Shown one piece after another: positions 34,001 to 46,000 of a stretch of DNA of 64,000 nt. The stretch is taken from assembly GCA_963971305.1 (NCBI GenBank), contig OZ020307.1:4477501-4541500 (forward strand), read 5' to 3'. Position numbers and translations under genes: made by a program. The notes under the pieces are model-generated. The model worked only from the letters and a program-made list of their open reading frames with translations. It was not told where the DNA came from and searched no databases. Within the stretch, counting starts at the first letter, position 1. Each line of letters opens with the position of its first letter. The stretch is from Arcuatula senhousia. Its lineage: Eukaryota > Mollusca > Bivalvia > Mytilida > Mytilidae.

Positions 34001-37000
34001 GACGGTCCACAAAGATGTCTTTTACGTGCATGAAGCCTTGCGCTCTCCATAAATGTTGGCCCACTATGGTCAGCTGTCAGGGTTTCCGTATTATAGACCT
34101 GACAACCCCGCGGACGAGGGCCACATCATTCAGCCACCTAAGGTACACACTTGGTCGCTCTGTGGGCTGAGCACTGACCGCCTCTTACGACAAGCTTAGG
34201 CTCTGCTGCGGGCATATTCGCCACCCGGGCCCCGCACGGGACCAGAAAGGAAGACAATTACGAAGTATAATTTAAGGGTATCAATGTATTTACTTGAATC
34301 AACTAAGTTAAAAAGATTTTCAAATATGTTTACAAAATAAAAGTACCTAAAACTTTTGACACTAGTGTAGCCTTTTCTTCTGTGATATCTGGATTTATAT
34401 AGCTTTTTATAACGTCTTGTAAAACTACTGCAGAGAGTGAGTTTAACCCTGAAGACACGGTGCTGTAGAAAGAAAATATATAACTTCTGAAAATATTTGA
34501 GGTTTCTATTATCCAATGGCATATACCCTATGGTCATTTACAAAAAAGAGAATGATTTCTTGCAGAATTATAGGTAATACTAAACAATGAGCTGACAAAT
34601 ATATCATGAAGAAATACAAAATCTTGAGTGGCCCATGTCTGAAAATGACAAATCTAATGTAACAATATACAAGAAAGTTTCGTTACTCTGAGCAGAAAAC
34701 ATAAAAGAGAATGACTGAATAAGAGGTAAATGCATGGAGATCTATTAAAATAAATGAAATAAGAAGTTATATAAAATAACGTTGAATTCTTACCTTAAAG
34801 CACCACTAAACAAGGAAGCCACAAACAGACCTGGAAAGCCTGGCAGAGTACCAAGAACATCCATTACAAACAGAGGTAACAGCTTAAAAAATAATTACAA
34901 ATGTGCTATGTTTAAAAAAAAAATGAAATTTATCCTGTGGGCAAAGGATATTACATTTCTGTGTTTCGTATTGATGCAGGCTTTTATTTATTTAATTAAA
35001 AAAAAACTGTTCAAAGAAATGAAAATGCCCATTTTTCAGTAACTTGATTATGTACAGCTAGACAATAATGATACAAAATGTGTCAATTATCTTATGAACT
35101 GTGACTATTTAATTATTATGTAAGGCATCAAAATGCAAGTTATGCAATACTCTTAAAATATTTTTGAGTAAAATAGGGGGCCAATACCCTGGATGTATCC
35201 TATATCTGGTCAACTTTTATACAATTAATATGTATTTGTAATTACCTGATCAGAGGTCTTGACAAGGCCAAACTTAAAAGGATCGCAATGACTGTATAAT
35301 CCATATACCACCATACCAATGAGACAGCATAGGTATAATATACCACATAGACCAGGGAAATTCAACCACATGGCTCTAGAAAGAAAATAAGACAACACCG
35401 GTACAATATACCACATAGACCAGGGAAATTCAACCACATGGCTCTAGAAAGAAAATAAGACAACACCGGTACAATATACCGATAGACCAGGGAAATTCAA
35501 CCACATGGCTCTAGAAAAAAAACAAGACAACACCGGTACAATATACCACATAGGCCAGGGAAATTCAACCACATGGCTCTAGAAAGAAAATAAGACAACA
35601 CCGGTACAATATACCACATAGACCAGGGAAATTCAACCACATGGCTCTAGAAAGAAAATAAGACAACACCGGTACAATATACCACATAGACCAGGGAAAT
35701 TCAACCACATGGCTCTAGAAAGAAAATAAGACAACACCGGTACAATATACCGATAGACCAGGGAAATTCAACCACATGGCTCTAGAAAAAAAACAAGACA
35801 ACACCGGTACAATATACCACATAGGCCAGGGAAATTCAACCACATGGCTCTAGAAAGAAAATAAGACAACACCGGTACAATATACCACATAGACCAGGGA
35901 AATTCAACCACATGGCTCTAGAAAGAAAATAAGACAACACCGGTACAATATACCACATAGACCAGGGAAATTCAACCACATGGCTCTAGAAAGAAAATAA
36001 GACAACACCGGTACAATATACCACATAGGCCAGGGAAATTCAACCACATGGCTCTAGAAAGAAAATAAGACAACACCGGTACAATATACCACATAGACCA
36101 GGGAAATTCAACCACATGGCTCTAGAAAGAAAATAAGACAACACCGGTACAATATACCCCATAGGCCAGGGAAATTCAACCACATGGCTCTAGAAAGACA
36201 AGATACAACAGAGGTAAAATATACCACTTCAACTACAAGGCTCTAGAACAAAATTGGGACATCAGAGATCTAATGTAACAAAACAAATCATTCAGGAAAA
36301 CTGTAGAAAAATATTCAGTATCGTAAAACATGCTGATTCCGACCAAAGCAATCATGATAAAAATCAAACTGCATGGTAATACTTTGAAGAAACTATACAT
36401 AAGAAGGTTTGCACGGCTGTGGAAAACCCCACGTCTAAGTGATATAAAACTTAAGTTTATTTCAGACGCGAATCATCAAATTGACAATAGCCAAGGAATG
36501 AACGGATCAATTAGTATCCAGTGTATAAACCATATCTCATTTACTATACTAAAAATCTTACATCTGAGCTCTCCTTAACGTCGGGCACGTACAACATCTT
36601 TGTACCTGGGCCTGGTTTACACCATAGATTGCCACCCATGTAAATGTTCCACCAATCACCAAGGCCCAGGCACTATGTCTCGTAATGGGATCTGGACTAA
36701 AACTGCAAAAATAGATAATTAGGCTCAGAAATAGACATGTTTAAACAAATAATAAGACCATCATTATAATATTCTTTAATTAATTTTGAGGTATGGATCA
36801 TAGTGGTATGGATACAGGAGGATATTTAAAAAAAGCATGTACATAAAACAAGGCTTGTTTGTTAGTCTATCTTAAAAACTTTCTTTCATCAGCACTTAAG
36901 GATGTTACAAAATTTTGGGCAACCTCAATTTGAACATGAAAAGCACAAAAATAATCAAATTACCAAATCATTTAATCATCACAGCTAAAAACTACCCTCG

Positions 37001-40000
37001 ATTCTAACAACACAATCACTTACTCTGTAAAGTATACCCTTCCGCTCTCGTAAGCTGCTGACCACGCCTCCCCGAAGCCCCCGACCTCCATGCTTCCTTT
37101 TATCAAAATGGCAAGTAAACCAGAAATCATGATAATGACTTGGAAAGAATCTGTCACTAAAACAGCCTTCATACCGCCCTAAAAATTGGAATATTTTTAT
37201 ACCCATTCATAGTACAGTTTTTAAACGAATCAAAGTTTGGCAATCACATTTAATTCATATTTCTTGTAAATCGTGAACATTTCATGTCTTGAGAGATACA
37301 TACGAGTTTCATAAGCTTGCTCGAAAAGTTTGAGCCAGTATAATTTAGTTCTTTCGGGGACATTGCGATCTTCATGTCCCCGATACGTTTTGCCTTGCTT
37401 CGCTTTTCTTAAACGGTTATCGGACATATGAGGTTGATCATCCTGGTTCAGTAGTTCATAACATTATACGTCCGGGAAAAAATGCGTTCGAATATATATT
37501 TTTAATTCGATAAAATGACATTGTAACTAGGTTAAGTGCATTCAAACCTGAATAAAAATAATAATGAACATGACTGTGCATTTAAATAATGCATGTTTAA
37601 GTTCTTTATCGCACTTCCCTGTATTCTTTGAAGGAATGTTTTAATTCTAATCTAACTCTAATGCAGATATAAGCTTGGGGTATCAAATAAGTTATCTAAC
37701 ATACTTACAATGGAGGTATATAAAGTGCACACTGCACCGACTGAGATCACCGAACCCCATAGTGTAAATCCAGTGACTAAAATATATTGTTAAAATATCA
37801 AACCTATACCAATTTAAAGCACTAATGATTGGAAATCTAATTTCAATTTAAATGATTGTAAAACAAATTTCAATTTTCAAAATTGTACATCATATATAGT
37901 CAATATATCATATCATGGCATTTCTTGTTTTCTAGATCATGTGACAAGAATAAAGAACATGTTATGGACACCAGAAGAATTCAATATTTACACAAACCGA
38001 TTATTCCTTACATGTTGATACGATGAGGTTACTGTCAAAAAAATGTTTCCCGTTGTGGAGATAATTTTTTACTTTAAATGTGTTAAATCATTTTATTCGA
38101 GCGTTGACCTTTTTTTACTTGCTCGAATAAGGCGTTCCTTTTTCTTCTGCAACTTTTTGGTTGCTCTCGAAATGTTAATTATATAACGGTCGCAATACAT
38201 AAACAAGAGTTAACACTAAAGTATGTCTCGCCTGCCGGTGTAACATACCAGTTTCCCCCCCTACTCATCTTCCCCCCCGGAAGAATCAGTATATACTGAG
38301 ATTTCCCCCCGGAAATATCAGTATATACTGATTCTTCCCCCCTAAAAATCGGGTAGGAAAAATGAGTATATACTAGATTTTCCCCTTTTCGCAAAACCAT
38401 ACTGAGGTTTCCCCCTTCATATATGGACTGTGTAGTCTTACTTGTAATATGTTATTTTTTATCACTATGTCAATGTAAAACTTCTAATAACGCTCTTATC
38501 TCAATATATATGGAATGATAATTCAGCTCAACGTTTTGAAGAGGCACTAAACTCACCTGAAATAAAGTATAAAATTGATGAACTTAATGATAAAGACTAT
38601 TCTGATAACACTGAGTTGATGGTCAGTGACCTGAATTCGATTTATAAAGAAGCAGCTGAAAAGTCCTTAAAAAGGAAAATAAGCAATAATAATAAACTTA
38701 ATAGGAATAAAAAAGTAAATAAACAACCTCAATGGTACAATTTGAATTTATCTAATATGAAAAAAAAGTTAAATGAAAAGGCATCATTATTAGAAAAGTT
38801 TCCAAGGGACCCAGTTATAAGAGGCTCCTTTTTTAGTTTTCTCAAAGTATACAGAAAAACAAGAAAAAGAGTCAGAAGAGAACACTACAAAAATATAATA
38901 GAACAACTTGACTCTCTTCATGAAAATAATCCACAAAAATATTGGTCTCTTTTACGTAGTCTTTCTGAGCATAAAAACTCTTTAGATGGATCAGAAATTA
39001 ATGCTGAACTTTGGAAAAAATATTTCCAAGATCTCAACAGAGAGCCTTTAAACCCTCCTTTTGACATTGATAACTTACTTAATAATCTAGAAAAAGATAA
39101 TATATTTACAGAACTAGACGCAACCATTAAAAATTCTTAAATTTCTAAAGCTATAAGCTCATTAAAAAATAAAAAGTCATGTGGTTTTGATCTCATTTCT
39201 AATGAAATGATTAAAAACAGCCAAACCATTCATCTAAATTCATTAAATAAAACATTCAATACCATTCTTAGCACAAGTAAATATCCAAAAGAATGGTCAA
39301 GAGGATATATTGTTCCCATATTTAAAAGTGGAAGCAAAGATGATCCCTCAAATTACAGAGGAATCACTGTAGTTAGTAATCTTGGTAAATTGTTTGCAAA
39401 AATACTAAATAATAGATTAGAAAACTTTATGATATCTAGAAATATGATAAAGAAAGAACAAATAGGATTTTGTAAAGGTAAAAGAACTGTAGATCATATT
39501 TTTGTATTAAAAACCCTTATTGATAAATATACACAAGGAGAGAACAAACAGCTCTTTTCTTGCTTTGTAGATCTCAGAAAAGCCTTTGACACAGTCTGGC
39601 ATAAAGGTTTATTTTATAAATTAAAAAAGATAGGAACAAGTGACCTTTTCTATAATATTATAAAGCAAATGTATGGTAATACTGAGCTATCAGTCAAAAT
39701 AGACAAAAATAATGTTACTGACAGCTTCCAATCTAATATTGGAGTCAGACAAGGCGATAACTTGAGCCCCAACCTCTTTAAAATTTTCATAAATGACTTG
39801 CCAGAAATTTTTGAAACAGAATGTGATCCTGTTAATCTTAACAATATTAATTTAAACTGCTTACTCTATGCAGATGACCTTGTATTGGTATCAAAAACTG
39901 CAGAGGGGCTCCAAAACTCTATTAACAAATTAAATACCTATTGTAAGACATGGGGCCTAGAAGTAAATATCAAAAAGACAAAAACTATAGTTTTTAATAA

Positions 40001-43000
40001 AAGTGGGAAGACAGTTAAAAACACATTCTATTTAAACAATAACCCCATTGAAAAGGGTAGGACATACAAGTATTTAGGACTCAATTTTTCAACCTGTGGA
40101 TCCTTCACAGAAGCCAAGACTGACCTATACAACAGAGGTCTTAAAGCGCTCTATAAAATGACAAAATATTTTGAATCTAAGAGACCAAGCATAAAAACAA
40201 TTATGCACTTATTTGATCACACTGTGAAACCAATTTTGTTATATGGTAGTGAGATATGGGGAAGTTTTATTGGTAATAAACTAAAAGAAGGTGATTATTG
40301 TTTTATTTCTAAAATATTTAATAACTTAAAACAGGAACATGTTCATTTAAAATTTTGCAAATATTTATTAGGGGTTGGAAAAAGGTCCACATCTTCAGCA
40401 GTGATGGGAGAATTGGGAAGGTATCCACTTTACACCAATATATTTACTTATATGTTTAAATACTTGCAACGTCTATGCTCTTCTAATGACATTTTACTAA
40501 AAAATGCATATGAAGAGTCAATAAATTTAGACAATGCAGGTAAAAACAGTTGGTACAGTTGTATGAACTCTATCATGAAATACTTAAATATTAATCTTAA
40601 TATGTGCATCACTTCCAAGAGTAACATAAAATTATTAATTATTAACAAAGTAAAAACTATTTACAACAAAATCTGGAAAGACGATATATTCAATGATAAT
40701 AAGAGTAGGTCTGGAAATAAATTGAGAACCTACAGATTATTTAAAAATATTTTCTCTTATGAACCATATTTAGACTACTTTGCTGAAGACAAAAGAAAAC
40801 TATTTACAAAGTTCAGAATAAGTGCACACAGGTTAGAGATAGAAACAGGAAGATATAAAAATATCCCTGCAGAGAATAGAATTTGTGGGTTGTGTGATGC
40901 TGGAGTGGGAGATGAAATTCATTTTCTTCTCCAGTGTCCAAAACTTAGCAAAGAAAGATCTAAATTTCTACAGGAAATAAATAATATTAATAATAACTTT
41001 TGTAGATTGGATACCACTTCCCAATTCATCTGGCTATTGTCTTCTGAAGACCAAATAATTTTAAATAAACTTATTTATTTCTTACAATTAATTAACACTG
41101 AAAGAAATAAAATTCTTGACGCATGAATATTATTTAAATACACATAGTATGTACCTTTAAAAGTACCAACTTGGGTCACTGTGCTAATTAAAATATTTTT
41201 CCCTTTTACTCTATACATTGATAATTCTCATTTTCATATGTTTTCACTCCCTTTGTTAATCTTAATTTTATCAATATATTGTACAATCATTCTTTATTTA
41301 TTTTAAGTTGTAACAGCTCTACATGGGCGTCATAATTGACATAATAAAATTATTCTATTCTATTCTATTCTATTCTGTAATGCGTATAGTTTTATTTGAT
41401 CTATTTTTTTAAGATTGCCATCAAAATATTTTTGGGGGGTTTTAAGTCCTAATTGACTTGATTACGTTTTGTAATTATCCAGGACAAAGGCTAATCTCAA
41501 TATTTTGTTTTTCGCTTCATATCGTGCTCTTCATTTGATAGCTACTTTTGGCATTACAGCCAACTGGTTTGTTATAAGGTACAGTTTTACATGTAAAGAT
41601 TATGAAATAGATTATATTACAGAAAATAAACAGAACATGCAAATATAAAGAACACCCGCAACAATTGTTTTAGGTTTTTGTTTTTTTGTTTTTTTTTTTG
41701 TTTGCGATATAGATACACTTTCCAACTTTGCAATAAATTGCTATGAGAAACCGTTTAATCAGTCTTGTTGCATTGAACTAAGCCCTTAAAGGTCAACATG
41801 TTAGAAAAGCATAATTATTCATTAGATTTAATATTTGTAAAAATATATTCAAAACATATATTGTAAGCGCAGTTTTCAAGCATGATTAAAAATACAAGAA
41901 CATACTCTTTGGCCTTATCCGAGCGCAAATAATTCTATGTCGGCTCGTTAAACGGGACATACATTGTAGATAAGCAGCAGACCTAAAAGCGCAGTCTACC
42001 ATTAGAGACTCCTACCTAAAGCTGAACACCAAAAATCGAAAGCCTATAAATAGCAGTTACTGATAAACATAAACCGTGACAGATGCACAGACGGGCGGAT
42101 ACATGTACCAGGGCATTTCTATATATCCAGTCTAGATGCTAGAATAATTCGATTTTCACTTAGCGTGCACACAGACAATATGGGTCTTTACAAATATCTA
42201 CATCTCAAATATATGCTATATATATTGATAATAAAAAAAGATACAACAATTAATTAAAAAACATTAGTAATTATCTTTGAAATATTGAAAACCGCGCACT
42301 TAACATTAACAGTCATTAATATCGGAACGGTTTTGAATAGGGAAAAGATCAGTATGGCGGAAAAATGAGTATGTGTTTACACATACCAGATTTTCCCTTG
42401 GGTGAAAACGTAGTATATACTAGTTTTTCCCCGGGGGAAAATCTAGTATATACTAGATCTTCCGGGTGGGAAAGCTCAATATATACTCATTTTTCCGGGG
42501 GGAAATTCCAGTACGGGGGAAAAACTAGTATGTAACACCGGCACCATCAGAAACAATTATTCTTTCTTACTTCCACTATATTTTGAATTTACATGGATTT
42601 TCAGTTTCTGAGATCAAAAGATGTTTATAGAACTTAAATATTGCTAATATATGCAATAAAATAATCAAAGTCACTCAACCAGAAATCAAGGTCAAGGTCA
42701 AAAGATCCGGATACAACTGTACTAAGCTACTACTGGGGCATATGCATACCAAGTTTCATCAACCTACAACTTATAGTTCTTGAGATATATGGAGATGCTC
42801 GCAAAAATTTTCCATTGCTATTATATGTATTGAAAATTGTCAGTCACTCAACCGGAAAATCAAGAACAAGGTCAAAAGATGGGGATGCAACTGTGCTAAG
42901 CTACTACTGGGGCATATGCATACCAAGTTTCATCAACCTATGGCCTATAGTTCTTGAGATATGATGGTGCTCGCAAAACTTTTCCATTGCTATTATACGT

Positions 43001-46000
43001 ATTGGAAATTGTCAAAGTCACTCAACCGGAAAATCAAGGTCAAGGTCAAAAGATGGGGATGCAACTGTCCTAAGCTTCTACTGGGGCATATGCATACCAA
43101 GTTTCATCAACCTAGGACCTATAGTTCTTGAGAGATGGAGATGCTCGCAAAACTTTTCCATTGCTTTTATATGTATTGAAAATTGTCAAAGTCACTCAAC
43201 CGAGAAGTCAAGGTCAAAATCAAAAGATGGGGATGCAACTGTCCTAATCTTCTACTGGGGCATATGCATACCAAGTTTCATCAACCTAGGACCTATAGTT
43301 CCTGAGATATGGAGATGTTCCCAAAATTTTTCCATTGCTATTATATGTATTGAAAATTGTCAAAGTCACTCAACCGGAAAATCAAGGTCAAGGTCAAAAG
43401 ATGGGAATGCAACTGTGCTAAGCTACTACTGGGGCATATGCATACCAAGTTTCATCAACTTAGGAACTATAGTTCTTGAGATATGGAGGTGCTAATAAAA
43501 CTTTTCCAAAAATTTAACACCGCCGCCGTCGTCGCCGCTGCCGCCACCGCCGGTAAAGTAACACCTATGTCCCGCTCTGCTTCGCAGGCGAGATAAAAAT
43601 AAAACAAAACTTCATAGAAAACTCAAAACGTCTATAAATTAACAGATACAAAACAATACAGATGCTTTGAGAATGGGTTTGAAGTCCGGACAATTTTATA
43701 GTAGTTATTTTAAATGTTAATAAAAGTTCGTGTCGTCTCGTCCACATATGACCCCTTATGTTATTTCCCTATATAGACAAGAACCAGAACTTCTCCAAAC
43801 ATTATTTAAAAAAAAGATACAAATAAAAATTAATTCAGACCACTAGAATAATCTACCCTAGATATTGAAGAAGTTTTTAATTTTTCAAATTCATCTTGAA
43901 AGGCAAATGAAAAATAAAATGTGTGTGAACAAGGTAGAGAACTAGGAGAATACACTGGCGTTAGGGTCCATCATAATATGTATTTTTTCTATCTATTATG
44001 TGTCTATAAAAAATTTGACTCTCGCTACATTACTTTTACAGGAAAAAAAAATAGAAGTATAGTGAGGATCAAAATTTTTTATACACTTAATACATAAGAA
44101 AAGATAATCCGTGGAGCCAAATGACTGTGGGTTAAAAGAGTGCTTATTGTGGTATCATGACAAAACGAGATAGTTACCTGCATTCAGAGCTAATGATGGA
44201 GCATATAAAACCAAAGCCATGTACAGCAACTGAAAATCAGAATAATAGTAATGTGAATAAAACGAATTGAAATTCTATATATGTTTGTTCTATACAAAAC
44301 AAATTTGAACTGTTTGACTATATTTCAAAAAAACAAAAATCGACTCAAGGGGGTCTGAATCGGTCATCAGAATTAAATGCTAGAATAGAAGATAATGAGA
44401 CATGGAATAAGTTTACACGATCTACAAATATCAACAGCAAAAATTTCACAATTAAAACAGTCAGTCGCTGCTCGCTGTTTTGCAATTGGCCCTTGCTTAA
44501 AAATTAATACAATGCATAGGATTTAAAACCTTCCTCAAATTGTGAAAGATTAGAATAACTAATGTAAAGAAAACGAGTAGAAAAAAAAACCTTCCTGGAT
44601 TATGACACAAACATATAAAATGTGGCGGGGTTAAACTAGTTTTTGGGTCCAACCTTACCCAACAAAGCACAAAATAACATACAGTAAATATCAAATAGAT
44701 GAAAAATCAACTTAGCAAGAGAGAAATAAAGGTTATAACAAAAGAACCGAACTTGGAGAATTAATCTCAAATGTCCATAAGACAAGACAAAACAAGGAAG
44801 ACATACCGGAAAAAATGAAGATCGCAATGGTCCTGACTTGGTACAGGCATGTAAAAAAAAAAAGGGTGGGTTAAACCAGGTTTTAAGGCGCGAAAATGAG
44901 ACATAAAGACAACATGAAAAAAGACGTAGAAGGACTCCTGTGAGAACACTCGTTGTTACCGATAACTATCATAGAAACATCTCTCGACAGATCTATAAAA
45001 ATCGAAAATTAAGATTCTAAATACAACACGCTGACAGTTCAAAAATATAATGTTTTGGTGCTGTATCATCACACAGAACCGATTCACTTAATCGTTATAA
45101 TGCTAAAAATGACACTTGGATAATATTGTAGTAAATACTATCAAACTATCTATATCCCCCCCCCAAAAAAAAGAGGCAAAAATTCAAAAATTTAACCAAA
45201 TGTTAACTCATATCCTTTATAAGTTTTTTTTGCCAAATGTTCATTCCTTACATGGATTTTTTTTTTAATTTGCTTGCTTTATAATTAACATTAAAATAAA
45301 ACAAGAGTTAACACTAAAGTATGTCTCGCCTGCCGGCACCATCAGAAACATTTATCTTTCTTACTTCCACTATATTTTGAATTTACATGGATTTTCAGTT
45401 TCTGAGATCAAAAGATGTTTTTATAGAACTTAAACATTGCTAATATATGCAAAAAAAATAATCAAAGTCACACAACCAGAAAATCAAGGTCAAGGTCAAA
45501 AGATGGGGATGCAACTGTGCTAAGCTATTACTAGGGCATATGCATACCAAGTTTCATCAACCTAGGACTTATAGTTCTTGAGATATGGAGGTGTTTGCAA
45601 AACCTTAACATTGGTATTACATATATGTATTAAAAATTGTCAAAGTCACTCAACCAGAAAATCAAGGTCAAGGTCAAAAGATGGAGATGTAACTGTGCTA
45701 AGCTATTACTGGGGCATATGCATACCAAGTTTCATCAACCTAGGACTTATAGTTCTTGAGATATGGAGGTGCTCACAAAACTTTTCCATTGCTATCATAT
45801 GTATTGAAAATTGTCAAAGTCACTCAACCGGAAAATCAAGGTCAAGGTCAAAAGATGGGGATGCAACTGTGCTAAGCTACTACTGGGGCATATGCATACC
45901 AAGTTTCATCAACCTAGGACCTATAGTTCTTAAGATATGGAGGTGCTCGCAAAACTTTTCCATTGCTTTTATATGTATTGAAAATTGTCAAAGTCACTCA

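Larger units (their letters stand above)
38239..42537. mobile_element. Ginger-like DNA transposon, non-autonomous, CCGG target duplication
   Basis: Left end TGTAACATACCAGTTTCCCC; right end as reverse complement TGTTACATACTAGTTTTTCC. Flanked by CCGG at 38235-38238 and 42538-42541. Related uninterrupted elements read CGCCTGCCGGCACCATCAG with a single CCGG, showing the empty site. Both ends carry ~180 bp of subterminal repeats: palindromic AGTATATACT motifs beside CCCCCGGAA runs. Published Ginger families have 40-270 bp TIRs, TGT termini and CCGG or CCGT duplications (family knowledge). No integrase-like ORF remains; most of the interior is a LINE. Confidence 0.8.
38203..43597 (+). mobile_element. 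174-bp-repeat element, copy 1, interrupted by a Ginger-like transposon
   Basis: Left end ACAAGAGTTAACACTAAAGT then ATGTCTCGCCTGCCGG at 38203-38238. The element resumes at 42538 with CCGGCACCATCAGAAACAAT, runs through about five ~174-bp units (with CAAGGTCAAGGTCAAAAGAT and GGGGCATATGCATACCAAGT), a GCC-rich stretch, and ends CTTCGCAGGCGAGATAAAA near 43597. The ends share inverted GTCTCGCCTGC. Intact relatives at 45301 and 59171 have no interruption. Confidence 0.85.

Noticed and set aside
33643..34050. 135-codon minus-strand ORF in SLC5 intron 9
   Set aside because: Covers the dispersed mollusc repeat with the CGCCTCTTACGACAAGC end; not between recognised splice sites.
35225..35437. Minus-strand ORF over SLC5 exon 7 in the frame [12 protein letters not shown]
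   Set aside because: Wrong frame; phase from exon 6 and family similarity select the [11 protein letters not shown] frame.
36605..36606. Donor at CCCAG|GTACAA as the end of SLC5 exon 6
   Set aside because: It would leave phase 0 against an exon 7 needing phase 2, and would remove the conserved VQR segment; the donor at 36562 restores both.
38918..39127. Minus-strand ORF opposite the LINE
   Set aside because: Antisense shadow of the reverse transcriptase frame.
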